Below, in pieces: positions 24,513 to 33,370 of a stretch of DNA of 46,144 nt. The notes beneath the pieces were generated by a model. It saw nothing but the letters and a program-made list of their open reading frames with translations, was not told the origin of the DNA and searched no databases. The position numbers were made by a program, and so were the translations under genes. Numbering within the stretch: the first letter of the stretch is position 1; each line of letters starts with the position of its first letter. The DNA is from Anaerolineae bacterium. GTDB taxonomy: Bacteria > Chloroflexota > Anaerolineae > Aggregatilineales > Phototrophicaceae. The stretch is from positions 1 through 46,144 of the forward strand of contig JABWBO010000024.1 in NCBI GenBank assembly GCA_013360465.1. The letters are read 5' to 3'.

Positions 24513-25175
24513 TTAGGCGAGGTATTCGAAGAAGCGAACCCCGAACAGGGCGGCTTGTGTTCGGTCGCGCAAGTCGAGCTTGGTCAGCAGGTTGCTGACA
24601 TGGGTGCGCACGGTGTTCTCGCTCACCGAAAGCTCTACCGCGATCTCGTGATTTTGCAGCCCGCGCGTCAGCAGGCGCAGCACATCGAGTTCGCGCTCGC
24701 TCAACGACTGGACCAGGTCGATCTCGTTCTGATTGGCGGGGGCGAGATTGGCGGCGATCTGGGCGATCACTTTCGGATGCATAACCGACTGCCCCTTATG
24801 GATGGCGATCACCGCCTTCGCCAGATCGTCCGGCAGGATGTCCTTGAGCAGATACCCCGCCGCTCCGGCGCGAATCGCCGGGAGGACATGTGCGCTGTCG
24901 ATGAAACTGGTCATGATGATGACGCGCACCGCCGGATAGCGCTCGGCGATGATGCGAGTCGCCTCGGCGCCGCTCATCCCCGGCAGGACGAGATCCATCA
25001 GGATGATGTCCACCTCGCTCGTCTCGAGCAGGCGCAGCGCCTCTTCCCCACTGCCGGCTTCGCCAACCACCTTCAGACCTGGCATGGTCTCGATGTAACC
25101 CCGCAGCCCGAACCGCACCATGCCGTGATCGTCCACGATCATGACCCGGATGGTCGCCATCTCAAACCCATTCAT
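24513..25175 (-). CDS. NarL/FixJ-family response regulator
   Basis: A 220-residue two-domain regulator. The receiver has the acidic pair in MIVDDHG (near residue 15), phosphoacceptor D61 (IILMDLVLPG) and the conserved lysine in YLLKDI. Residues ~155-215 are a LuxR-type helix-turn-helix (LSERELDVLRLLTRGLQNHEIAVELSVS, split across the motif, then TVRTHVSNLLTKL). I start at the ATG at 25175, which overlaps the kinase stop (ATGA) and has AAAAGGG; a second ATG at 25160 is possible. The frame upstream to 25526 is inside the kinase gene and is not used. It should be phosphorylated by the kinase at 25172-26689. Confidence 0.94.
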   Translation of the reverse strand: MNGFEMATIRVMIVDDHGMVRFGLRGYIETMPGLKVVGEAGSGEEALRLLETSEVDIILMDLVLPGMSGAEATRIIAERYPAVRVIIMTSFIDSAHVLPAIRAGAAGYLLKDILPDDLAKAVIAIHKGQSVMHPKVIAQIAANLAPANQNEIDLVQSLSERELDVLRLLTRGLQNHEIAVELSVSENTVRTHVSNLLTKLDLRDRTQAALFGVRFFEYLA

Positions 25176-26689
25176 AACAACCCTTTTCGCCGCAAGTCCA
25201 GCATAATGTTCAGCCGCGTCCCCGCGCCGGCAGCCGTCTGAAGGTCGTAGCGCCCGCCCACGCGCCGCAGCCGTGCGCGCATCATCGACAAGCCGGTTGA
25301 AGTCGGCGGCACAGAATCCGCCGCAAAACCCTGTCCATTGTCCTCGACGATGACATGGGTGAGCAAGCCAAACGTGAGCGACACGCGCAGGATCGACGCG
25401 CCGCTGTGACGGACGACATTGGCGACTGCCTCCTGCACGGCGCGAAACAGAGCATGTTCCTGGGCGATGGTCAGCGTGTTGGTCCCCTCGACGCGCCACA
25501 GCAGCTTCAGACGGTGCGCCTCGCACAAGGGATTCAGATACTCCAGCAGCGCATCTTCCAGACGCTTATCCTGAAGTGGGACCGGAGCCAGCTCCTGGAC
25601 CAGGGAGGTCATCTCCGACTGAGCGTAATGCCCCGCCTGTATGATATGTTCCAGGTGAACCCGCACCTGCTCCGGCGCATCGGTCAGCAGGTTCAATACC
25701 GCGCCCGCCGAAAGGGTGATGCTGAACAACTGCTGTTTGACGCTGTCGTGCAGCTCTCTGGCGATGCGCTGGCGTTCTTCGAGGATCGCCGTCATGCGCT
25801 CCTGCCGCGCCAGCTTGAGCAGATGCACGCGATTCTGTTCGTTGGCTGCGGTCTCGGATTTCATCGCCAGATCAAGGTTTTCTGCCATGCGGTTGAACGC
25901 CGCGCCGAGCTGCACTACCGCCGGATCACGCTCCCCGGCAAGATCGATACGGGCGTCGAAGTTGCCCAAGGTGATCTCGTTGGCAGCCTGGACGACCCCT
26001 CGCAGCGATCCCGCCGTCTTTCGCGCCTCCCGGATAACCAGCGCGGCGCTCGCGCCAAAGACCAGCATCAGCAGCACCAGCACGATCAGGATCAGGCGCT
26101 CCATCGTCCCGGAAAATATCTGAAGCGCCAGATCGATTTCCCCAAGGCTTCGCTGGAACAACGCGGCGTTTTCGGCGTCCAGCCGGCGCGTCGTCAGGTC
26201 GAGGTTCCGGCGCATGGCATCCTGCGCCGCCGCTGCGCCTTCACCGATCCTGCCCCCCAGGGAGCGGAAGGCATGGACATAGTTGACCCCGGCGGCGGTG
26301 AGGTCTTGCAGCATGAGATAATCGAGCGAGGGCGGGCTTTGCGATGCCTCGTCAAGGCGTTCGAGCAGCGCGCCAAGGGCGCTTTCGCCGGACCGGTAGT
26401 CGTCGGCTTTTCCCGAACCCAGGAAGCGCTCGGCGCTCAGCCGAGCGTCGACGACCTCCCACGAGAGATCGCCCACCGCGCTCAGGCGCTCGACAGCATC
26501 GGCGACGGGGACCAGCGCTGCGGAGAACTGCCCCTGGAGGATCAGCAGCGCCATCAGTACCGCCGCCAACATGCCGAACAGCACGTAGCGGGGTCCCAGG
26601 CGCAGCAGATCAGAAAACAAGCTGCTGTTCCGCCCAGATGAACGAATCGAGATTGTTGCGTCCATAGCCGCGAATCTTCCAGGGTTCAT
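25172..26689 (-). CDS. NarX-type membrane sensor histidine kinase (HisKA_3)
   Basis: Up to 505 residues. A first membrane segment lies near residues 32-52, then a ~150-residue helical extracytoplasmic sensor, a second segment near 197-218, a HAMP-like linker, a coiled-coil and a HisKA_3 domain with phosphoacceptor H314 (RIARELHDSVKQQ). The C-terminal ATPase has the N box AVQEAVANVVRHS and G box DNGQGFAAD, TGLSMMRARLR. The start is uncertain: the ATG at 26689 and that at 26665 both lack a good ribosome site and lie inside the preceding binding-protein gene, and a TTG near 26622 is also possible. The overlap of up to 80 bases with that gene signals tight coupling. The binding protein probably docks on the helical sensor domain. 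Confidence 0.9.
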   Translation of the reverse strand: MNPGRFAAMDATISIRSSGRNSSLFSDLLRLGPRYVLFGMLAAVLMALLILQGQFSAALVPVADAVERLSAVGDLSWEVVDARLSAERFLGSGKADDYRSGESALGALLERLDEASQSPPSLDYLMLQDLTAAGVNYVHAFRSLGGRIGEGAAAAQDAMRRNLDLTTRRLDAENAALFQRSLGEIDLALQIFSGTMERLILIVLVLLMLVFGASAALVIREARKTAGSLRGVVQAANEITLGNFDARIDLAGERDPAVVQLGAAFNRMAENLDLAMKSETAANEQNRVHLLKLARQERMTAILEERQRIARELHDSVKQQLFSITLSAGAVLNLLTDAPEQVRVHLEHIIQAGHYAQSEMTSLVQELAPVPLQDKRLEDALLEYLNPLCEAHRLKLLWRVEGTNTLTIAQEHALFRAVQEAVANVVRHSGASILRVSLTFGLLTHVIVEDNGQGFAADSVPPTSTGLSMMRARLRRVGGRYDLQTAAGAGTRLNIMLDLRRKGLL

Positions 26690-27692
26690 TGACGAGTTCG
26701 GGGTCGCTCTGAACGTCGAGCGTGATCAGCGTGCCATCGGCGACGATCATCGGCGGAATATCCAGCCTCGCCTGTTCCAGACCCATCATCGCGGCATAAT
26801 ACCCCGCCAGCACCGCCCAACCGTGAACGCGCGGCGATGAGTTGCGCGCCGTCGCCAGCAGACGACCTTCGCCAACCGCCTGAATCGCCGGGATCATAGC
26901 GTCTACCCCGCCCAGAACCACCTGATCCTGCATGCCGTGCCGTTCGACGACGCGGCGTGCCGCCAGCGCCATATCATCATTATGCAGGAATCCCGCTTTG
27001 AGATCAGGATGGCGGTTGAGCAGCACCTCCCAGATCTCGGTGGTCATCTCGACGTTCCAGTCGCCAGGCTGATCGTCCACCACTTCGATGTTCGGGTAGC
27101 GCTGAATGATATTGTAGAATCCCTGTGCCCGTCCCTGCGCGCCGGTGTGTCCCTGCCGTCCCCAGGTATGGGCGATCTTGCCCTCGCCGCCCATCTTGTC
27201 GACGAGCGCCTGGACGACGCTTTCCGCCATCTGGACGTTGTCCGGCGTGATGAAAGTGAGGATGCCGATCTCCTGAAGGAGTGGGAAAGGCGCGATCAGC
27301 GTGTCCATGTCGATGACCGGGATTCCGCGCCGGGTCAGTTCCTCGGTCGATTCAACCAGCGTGCCGATACTGCCGGGCTGTACGGCGACGAAATCCCAGT
27401 CGCGATCGGCGATCTCGCGCATATTGGCGCGCTGCTGGTTCAGATCGAGATTGCCGTCAAACCATTCGATCTCGACCCCCAGCCAGCGCCCCATCTGCTC
27501 TGCCGCCAGTTTGCCCTGCGCCCCCCAACTGACGACCAAACCGTCGTTCATCATCGCGGCGCGCAGCGGATTCTCCCCCTCCTGCCGAAGCGGCATCTTT
27601 TCCAGCAGCCCGGCAAACGGCATCAGCCCGCCCAACCCCAGCGCGCCGGCAGTCCCCCGCAAAAAAGCTCGACGATCCAATAATGTCTTCAT
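26610..27692 (-). CDS. periplasmic sugar-binding protein (PBP1/ribose type) coupled to a sensor kinase
   Basis: A 360-residue protein with a twin-arginine-like leader (RRAFLRGTAG near residues 7-16, then a hydrophobic stretch). The mature part follows the type I periplasmic-binding fold: ...WDFVAVQPGSIGTL, RRGIPVIDMDTL, HNDDMALAARRVVER and VLGGVDAMIPAI, similar to ribose/xylose-type receptors. GAGGAAGAG precedes the ATG. No transporter genes accompany it on this strand; its 3' end overlaps the sensor kinase gene. That context, known from sugar-sensing systems such as XylFII-LytS of clostridia, suggests it presents a bound sugar to the kinase rather than to a permease. Confidence 0.85.
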   Translation of the reverse strand: MKTLLDRRAFLRGTAGALGLGGLMPFAGLLEKMPLRQEGENPLRAAMMNDGLVVSWGAQGKLAAEQMGRWLGVEIEWFDGNLDLNQQRANMREIADRDWDFVAVQPGSIGTLVESTEELTRRGIPVIDMDTLIAPFPLLQEIGILTFITPDNVQMAESVVQALVDKMGGEGKIAHTWGRQGHTGAQGRAQGFYNIIQRYPNIEVVDDQPGDWNVEMTTEIWEVLLNRHPDLKAGFLHNDDMALAARRVVERHGMQDQVVLGGVDAMIPAIQAVGEGRLLATARNSSPRVHGWAVLAGYYAAMMGLEQARLDIPPMIVADGTLITLDVQSDPELVNEPWKIRGYGRNNLDSFIWAEQQLVF

Positions 27693-27769
27693 ATAAGCAC
27701 TCTTCCTCGTCTGTGGCGTTATTCTCTTTCATCTCGGCACTCTGGCAAAGGCGCAGCGCTGACCGACCG

Positions 27770-28153
27770 TCAGTCGCTTCGAATGGGCGGCGCGACGAAG
27801 CGCTGCACCAGGGTGAGCAGGTCTTCCGGCGAAAATGGCTTGCGCAGAAAGGCTGAACAGCCAACGCGTTCCGCCAGCTTCGCCTCGACGCTGCCCACGC
27901 GGGCGGTGCAGGCGATGATCGGCGGGGCGCTGCTGCCGCCCAACTGCTGTGCCAGCACCAAACTCAGGGTCCTGCCGTCCACATCGGGCAGGTTGAAGTC
28001 CATCAGGATGAGTTCGGGCATGTCACGTCGCGCCTCTCTGGCGGCGGGGAGCCCGCGCGTGAAATGGCGCACCTCGTAATGTGCGGATGTCAGGATGTGG
28101 ATGATCATATCCGCGTTATCCTTGTTGTCCTCGACAAGCAAGATGTAGCCCAT
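27770..28153 (-). CDS. single-domain CheY-like response regulator
   Basis: A 127-residue receiver domain with no output domain. Acidic residues E8-D9 (LLVEDNKDNADM), phosphoacceptor D52 (LILMDFNLPDVDG), Thr in CTARVG and Lys in FLRKPFSPEDL are all present. It starts 6 bases downstream of the hybrid kinase stop, so it is an obvious phosphotransfer partner. It could shuttle phosphate to the other kinase pair or act by protein contact; the sequence does not decide. Confidence 0.93.
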   Translation of the reverse strand: MGYILLVEDNKDNADMIIHILTSAHYEVRHFTRGLPAAREARRDMPELILMDFNLPDVDGRTLSLVLAQQLGGSSAPPIIACTARVGSVEAKLAERVGCSAFLRKPFSPEDLLTLVQRFVAPPIRSD

Positions 28154-28159
28154 GTCCCT

Positions 28160-30583
28160 TTATCTCTCTACCAGAAGCAGTCGTTCGCGTACGACATCGA
28201 TCACCTGTTCCGGGGTCGCCGGCTTGGCGATGAAGTCAGCAGCCCCCAACGCCGCCGCCCGCGCCCGATCCGTCGAAGCGGTGCAGACGACGACGGGGAT
28301 GTCCGCCGTCGCCGGGTCGCCCTTCAACTGGGCGATCACATCCCACCCGCTGACGTGCGGCAGATTGACATCCAGGATGATCAGATTGGGCAGCAAGCCC
28401 AACGCCAGTTCCATCACCTGCCCGCCGTCATGCGTGTCGATGACGATGTAACCGGCGACTTCCAGCGCACGGCGCAGCAGTTCGCGCATACTCACTTCAT
28501 CTTCGACCAGAAGAATAGAGCAGACCTCCTGGTCCAGCAGTCCGCTGCTGCGCTCGAAGATGGTGAACGATTCGTTCAGCAGCGCCGGCGCTGCCGCGCT
28601 TTCGCGCTGTTCTGCGGTGGCGACCGGCAGGGTGAACGTGAACTTGCTGCCCTTGCCAACTTCGCTCGCCACCGTCAGATCGCCGCCATGCAGCTGGCTG
28701 AGCTGCTTGCTGATGTCCAGCCCCAGACCAGTCCCTTCGATCTCGCTGAATTTTCCGCTGCTGATCTGGCGGAAACGGTCGAAGATCACGGTTCGCGCAT
28801 CGTCGGGGATGCCGATGCCGGTATCGATGACCGAGATGGACACCCAGACCTCGTCGGTGACCTGGGCGCGCAGCGTGATGCTGCCGCTGTTGGTGAATTT
28901 GACAGCGTTGGACAGCAGATTCAGGACGATCTGGCGGACGCGCATCGGGTCCGCCCACACCAGCGGCAGGTCTTCGGGATAGTCGGGGCGAAGCTGGAGC
29001 GCCTTCTCCTTCAGCAGCCCGGTCGCCGTCGCCAGCACACCCCGAAAGATCTCCGGGAGATCGACCACCGTCGGCGTAAGTTCCAGTTTGCCCGCCTCGA
29101 TCTTGCTCAGATCGAGGATGTCGTTGATCAAGCCGATCAGGTAGTGCCCGTTGTCCTCGATCAGCTTGAGATAGGGGCGGTAGGTCTCCGGGATCGGCAC
29201 GTTGTTGAACATCTGCGGCATGACCAGCATGGAGTGGGAATACCCGATGATGACGTTCAGCGGCGTCCGCAGCTCGTGACTCATATTGGAGAGGAAGAGC
29301 GACTTGGCGCGGCTCGCCTCTTCGGCTTTGCGATTCGCCTCGCTCAGCTTGAGGTTGGCGGACGAGAGTTCGACAGTCCGGCTGGCGACGCGCGCCTCCA
29401 GGCTGCCATAGACGCTCTTCAGCTCACGCAGCATGCCGTCGAAGGCGTCCGCCAGATGCCCGATCTCATCACGCCCGCCCGTGCCCGGAACGGTGACGTC
29501 CCATCTGCCCTGGCGAACGCTGTCGGCGACTTCAGAAAGCTGGCGTATCGGGCGGACAATGCTGCGCGTCAGCAGAATGGCGACCAGAATCGCCGCCAGC
29601 AGCGAGATCAGCGAAAGCAGGATCGCCACCTGCTGCGTGGCATTGACTTCCCCCAGGATGGCGCTGATCGGGATCGCCCGAATCAGCAGCCAGCGAATCG
29701 AAATCTGCGTCTCTGGTCGAATATGTACGAAGACTTGCAGCGAATCGGGCATGTCTGACGACTGCGTGATGATCCCCTGGTCGCTCCCGAACATGGTGAT
29801 GACATCCTCGCGCGAGCGCTCGCCGTCAAAGGTGACGAACGTGTTGAGGATGCGCCCGTACAGCCGATTCGCATCGGTATTGATCAGGTAGCTGCCGTCG
29901 CGGTTGACCAGGAAGATCGGTGCTGCGCTGCGCGAGGTGATGTCCGAAAACAGCGGTTCCAAGCTGACCTTCGCCACCAGCACCGCGACGTTCGCCCCAT
30001 CGACCTCCAGCGGGACCGAATAGTAGAGGATCGGTACGTAGGGCTGGGCGATCACGCCCTCGGTTCGCACCAGATCGTAGTCGGAGATGAAGACCTGGGT
30101 GGACGGCAGCCCTATTGCCTGGTTGAAATAGGCTTCGCCGGCGACGTTCACGTCATCCTCGCTCGACAGAATCTCGCCGGTCGAATCGACATGCAGCAGT
30201 TCCTGCCCGGCGAGGTCGATGATCCGAAAATCGAGATACTGATGGATGGTCGAGCGATCCCGAAACGTCCGCAGCAGGGCGACTTCGGCATCGCGGTAGA
30301 CGTTATTGGGGTCTGGCAGTCCGTTGATGATGCTGGCATAGCGGCGGGTCGGCGGAGCAAGGCTCAGGAAGATGAGGTCTTCCTTGACATCGATCAGGCG
30401 TTTTTCGATGTCATTCGCCTGTGAGACGAGCGTCCGCAGTTCTTCCGCGCCGATCTTCTGGATGAGCGTGCTGGCGGCGGTGCGCAAACTGTAAAAACTG
30501 ATGATTCCGGTCGGGATCAGCAGGACCACAACGAAGGCGAAGATCAGCTTGTTCTGCAGACGACGGGTCACTTTTGGAACCAT
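28160..30583 (-). CDS. hybrid sensor histidine kinase with dCACHE-like sensor and C-terminal receiver
   Basis: An 807-residue hybrid kinase starting at the ATG at 30583, which has AGGGGG; the 12 codons upstream lack a ribosome site. Order: membrane segment ~10-30; extracytoplasmic CACHE-like sensor ~35-300; second membrane segment ~315-345; HAMP (IVRPIRQLSEVADSV); coiled-coil; HisKA with H436 (NMSHELRTPLN); HATPase_c with QIVLNLLSNAVKFT, DTGIGIPDD and GTGLGLDIS; receiver with D738 (IILDVNLPHVSGWD) and a lysine in FIAKPATPE. It senses a small extracellular ligand. It is the first gene of the minus-strand signalling cassette and divergent from the ytfQ-type transporter. Confidence 0.94.
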   Translation of the reverse strand: MVPKVTRRLQNKLIFAFVVVLLIPTGIISFYSLRTAASTLIQKIGAEELRTLVSQANDIEKRLIDVKEDLIFLSLAPPTRRYASIINGLPDPNNVYRDAEVALLRTFRDRSTIHQYLDFRIIDLAGQELLHVDSTGEILSSEDDVNVAGEAYFNQAIGLPSTQVFISDYDLVRTEGVIAQPYVPILYYSVPLEVDGANVAVLVAKVSLEPLFSDITSRSAAPIFLVNRDGSYLINTDANRLYGRILNTFVTFDGERSREDVITMFGSDQGIITQSSDMPDSLQVFVHIRPETQISIRWLLIRAIPISAILGEVNATQQVAILLSLISLLAAILVAILLTRSIVRPIRQLSEVADSVRQGRWDVTVPGTGGRDEIGHLADAFDGMLRELKSVYGSLEARVASRTVELSSANLKLSEANRKAEEASRAKSLFLSNMSHELRTPLNVIIGYSHSMLVMPQMFNNVPIPETYRPYLKLIEDNGHYLIGLINDILDLSKIEAGKLELTPTVVDLPEIFRGVLATATGLLKEKALQLRPDYPEDLPLVWADPMRVRQIVLNLLSNAVKFTNSGSITLRAQVTDEVWVSISVIDTGIGIPDDARTVIFDRFRQISSGKFSEIEGTGLGLDISKQLSQLHGGDLTVASEVGKGSKFTFTLPVATAEQRESAAAPALLNESFTIFERSSGLLDQEVCSILLVEDEVSMRELLRRALEVAGYIVIDTHDGGQVMELALGLLPNLIILDVNLPHVSGWDVIAQLKGDPATADIPVVVCTASTDRARAAALGAADFIAKPATPEQVIDVVRERLLLVER

Positions 30584-30607
30584 GCAGTCCCCCTCATTCT
30601 CTCCATG

Positions 30608-30718
30608 AGTATAAAACATGTACCCGGTACGACCATCATCCTAGAGTTGAACCATAAATCATCCATTTGGATGAAAGCCCTTGCCCGGCGCTTTCATATA
30701 CTCAAAGTATGGGTACCC
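30608..30718. promoter_or_regulatory. divergent control region between the signalling cassette and the ytf-type transporter
   Basis: Two TATACT -10 boxes face away from each other: minus strand at 30613-30608 and plus strand at 30697-30702. Neither has a clear -35, which fits activator-dependent promoters. Related palindromes flank them: GTACC-C-GGTAC (30620-30630), upstream of the minus -10, and GGGTACCC (30711-30718), just after the plus -10. Between them lie CATCCA-TT-TGGATG (30660-30673) and TGAAAGC/GCTTTCA (30672-30678, 30690-30696). The layout suggests joint control of sensor and transporter. Confidence 0.5.
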
Positions 30719-30773
30719 AAAATTGTCAATATCCCGCTGTACGCACTTTTCTTCATGAGGAGGAAACGCCACA

Positions 30774-31745
30774 ATGCGTTCGCACAAACTGTTCTTGTCA
30801 GCCCTTCTCGTCCTCGTCCTCGCCTTCACATCCGTGTTGTTCGTGGCTCATGCGCAGGATGCTTCCGGCGCAGGGCTGACCATCGGTTTCGCACAGGTCG
30901 GTTCGGAAAGCGCCTGGCGCACCGCCTTCAGCGATGCGGTGAAGGCTGAAGCCGAGGCGCGTGGCATCAACCTGCTGTTCTCTGACGGGCAGCAGAAGCA
31001 GGAAAACCAGATCGCCGCGCTGCGCTCGTTCATCGCCCAGGGCGTCGACGGCATCATCCTCGCCCCGGTGGTCGAAACGGGCTGGGACGACGTCCTGCAG
31101 GAAGCGGCGGACAACAGCATTCCGGTCGTGGTCGTGGACCGCAATGTGACTGCCGATGAATCGCTCTTCGTCACCCGCGTGTCGTCCGACTTCGTCCACG
31201 AAGGACGTCTGGCGGCGGCGTGGCTGGTGCAGGCGACGGCGGGCAAATGCGACATCGTCGAGCTTCAGGGCACGGTCGGTTCGAGCGCCGCGCTGGATCG
31301 CCAGCAGGGCTTCAACGAAGTGATCGCCCTCTTCACCGATATGCAGATCATCGCCTCGCAGTCCGGCGACTTTACCCGCACCAACGGCAAGGAAGTGATG
31401 GAAAGCTTCCTGAACTCCATCGATCCGGCGACGATCTGCGCGGTGTGGGCGCACAACGATGACATGCTGATCGGCGCGATTGAGGCGATGAAGGAAGCCG
31501 GCATCGATCCCGGTCAGGACATCCTGACGATTTCGGTGGACGCCATCCCCGATATCTTCAAGGCGATGATGGACGGCGACGCCAACGCCACCGTCGAACT
31601 CAGCCCGAACATGGGCGGACCCGCCTTCGACGCGATTGTCGCTGCCATCAACGGTGAGACGCTGCCGCGCTGGATCCCGGTTGCCGGCGGCATCTACTTC
31701 CCGGATACGGCTGCCGAAGAATACGCGCGGCGCGGCGGTCAGTAA
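30774..31745 (+). CDS. ytfQ: YtfQ-type galactofuranose-binding protein
   Basis: A 323-residue secreted receptor with a signal peptide (cleavage after AHA, near 27). It resembles E. coli YtfQ closely over its length: IGFAQVGSESAWR, FSDGQQKQENQIAALRSF, LAPVVETGWDDVL, VELQGTVGSSAALDR, SGDFTRTNGKEVMESF, VWAHNDDMLIGAIEAMKEAG and ELSPNMGGPAFDA. YtfQ binds galactofuranose with some affinity for pyranose forms, so the same class of ligand is likely. The start has GAGGAGGAAA. Two hairpins follow before the ATPase gene and probably keep its message more abundant than the rest. Confidence 0.93.
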   Translation: MRSHKLFLSALLVLVLAFTSVLFVAHAQDASGAGLTIGFAQVGSESAWRTAFSDAVKAEAEARGINLLFSDGQQKQENQIAALRSFIAQGVDGIILAPVVETGWDDVLQEAADNSIPVVVVDRNVTADESLFVTRVSSDFVHEGRLAAAWLVQATAGKCDIVELQGTVGSSAALDRQQGFNEVIALFTDMQIIASQSGDFTRTNGKEVMESFLNSIDPATICAVWAHNDDMLIGAIEAMKEAGIDPGQDILTISVDAIPDIFKAMMDGDANATVELSPNMGGPAFDAIVAAINGETLPRWIPVAGGIYFPDTAAEEYARRGGQ

Positions 31746-31773
31746 AGCATCGCACAGCACACACGGTGTCCGT

Positions 31774-31829
31774 AAGGGCGCATGCGCCAGCGCGTGCGCC
31801 CTTTCACGGGCAGACAGACCGGTCTGCCC
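31774..31829 (+). repeat. tandem hairpins between ytfQ and ytfR (REP-like element)
   Basis: The first hairpin pairs 31774-31787 with 31790-31803 (13 Watson-Crick pairs plus one G-T). The second pairs GGGCAGAC (31808-31815) with GTCTGCCC (31822-31829) around 6 bases, followed by TAC. The pair matches the tandem element at 13-65 in stem start (GGGC), loop size and CCCTAC ending. Here it sits where transporter operons often carry a processing or attenuation structure. Confidence 0.6.
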
Positions 31830-31853
31830 TACGCTGAATTGGTAGGGGAAAAG

Positions 31854-33368
31854 ATGACTGTTCAGAAAAACACGCCGTTATTGCAGACCCAAAACTTAAC
31901 CAAGCGCTTCGGAAGCGTGCAGGCGCTTTCCGGGGTCGATTTCAACCTCTATCCCGGCGAAGTCCACGCCGTCCTGGGCGAAAACGGCGCAGGCAAATCC
32001 ACGCTGATCAAGCTGATCACCGGCGTCTATCGGCGCGACGCGGGAGAAATCCTCCTCGAAGGCAAGCCGATTGACCCGCAAAGCCCGCACGAAGCCCAGG
32101 CGCTGGGGATCAGCACCGTCTACCAGGAGATCAACCTGGTTCCAACGATGTCGGTCGCCGAGAACATCTTCCTGGGCCGCCAGCCCAGGCGCTTCGGTTT
32201 CATCGACATGCGCGCCGCCAACGCCAGGGCGCGGGCGCTGCTGAAAACCTATCATCTGGACATCGATGTCACCCGCACGCTTTCGACCTTTTCCATCGCC
32301 GTGCAGCAAATCGTCGCCATCGCGCGGGGCGTCGATATGTCTGCGAAGATACTCATCCTCGATGAGCCGACCGCCAGCCTCGACGCTCAGGAAGTGCAGA
32401 TGCTCTTCACGGTGATTCGGGCGCTGAAGGCGCGCGGCATCGGCATCCTGCTGATCACCCACTTCCTCGATCAGGTCTATCAGATCTCAGATCGCATCAC
32501 GGTCCTGCGCAACGGTGAACGGGTTGGCGAACACCTCACCGCCGAACTGCCGAAGATGAAGCTCATCACCCTGATGCTGGGGCGCGAGCTGTTGAGCGAG
32601 ACCGAGAGCAGCGGCGCAGAACGGGCAGCCGTCGGGGATGCCGGGGGGGCGTTCCTCCGTACCGAGGGGATAGCGCGTCGCGGCATGCTTCAGCCCATCG
32701 ACCTGAGCGTCGCCCGGGGCGAGATCGTCGGACTTGCCGGGCTGCTCGGTTCGGGGCGCACCGAAACCGCCCAGTTGATCTTCGGCGTCGCCCGCAGCGA
32801 CGCCGGGTCTGTTCAGGTCAAAGGGCGGAAGGTCGCTATCGGGTCGCCACGACAAGCGGTTCAGCACGGTTTCGGCATGTGCCCGGAAGACCGCAAGGTC
32901 GAGGGTATCATCGCCGACCTGAGCGTGCGCGAAAACATCATCCTCGCCATGCAGGCGAAGCGGGGATGGCTTCGCGCCCTTCCCGCCCGTAAACAGGAAG
33001 AGATCGCCCAGCAAATGATCGCCGCGCTGCACATCGTCACGCCCGATTCCAGCAAGCCCGCCGGCGAGCTTTCCGGCGGCAATCAGCAGAAAGTCATCCT
33101 CGCCCGCTGGCTGGCTTCTCAGCCGGAGTTCCTCATCCTCGATGAGCCGACGCGCGGTATTGATGTCGGCGCACATGCCGAGATCATCCACATCATCAAG
33201 AACCTCTGTGCCCAGGGCATGGCGCTGCTGGTGATCTCCTCGGAACTGGCTGAGGTAGTCGATTACAGCCATCGGGTGGTCGTGCTGCGCGACCGACAGA
33301 AGCTCACCGAACTGACCGGCGAAGATATCAGCGAAGACAACATCATGCGGGCAATTGCGGAGCAGTGA
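31854..33368 (+). CDS. ytfR: YtfR-type sugar ABC transporter ATPase (two ATP-binding cassettes)
   Basis: A 504-residue tandem ATPase of the RbsA/YtfR type. I start at the ATG at 31854 (GGGGAAAAG site); the frame upstream crosses the hairpins. Cassette 1 has Walker A GENGAGKSTL near residue 43 and Walker B ILILDEPTASLD. Its signature motif is degenerate (LSTFSIAVQQIVAIAR). Cassette 2 has a modified Walker A region (GLLGSGRTE), as usual in this family, a full LSGGNQQKV signature and FLILDEPTRGIDVGA. It powers import through the next two gene products. The next gene overlaps or abuts its stop codon. Confidence 0.93.
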   Translation: MTVQKNTPLLQTQNLTKRFGSVQALSGVDFNLYPGEVHAVLGENGAGKSTLIKLITGVYRRDAGEILLEGKPIDPQSPHEAQALGISTVYQEINLVPTMSVAENIFLGRQPRRFGFIDMRAANARARALLKTYHLDIDVTRTLSTFSIAVQQIVAIARGVDMSAKILILDEPTASLDAQEVQMLFTVIRALKARGIGILLITHFLDQVYQISDRITVLRNGERVGEHLTAELPKMKLITLMLGRELLSETESSGAERAAVGDAGGAFLRTEGIARRGMLQPIDLSVARGEIVGLAGLLGSGRTETAQLIFGVARSDAGSVQVKGRKVAIGSPRQAVQHGFGMCPEDRKVEGIIADLSVRENIILAMQAKRGWLRALPARKQEEIAQQMIAALHIVTPDSSKPAGELSGGNQQKVILARWLASQPEFLILDEPTRGIDVGAHAEIIHIIKNLCAQGMALLVISSELAEVVDYSHRVVVLRDRQKLTELTGEDISEDNIMRAIAEQ

Positions 33369-33370
33369 CC

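Noticed and set aside
25176-25526. 117-residue N-terminal extension of the NarL regulator
   Set aside because: It lies inside the kinase gene in another frame and has no receiver-like sequence.
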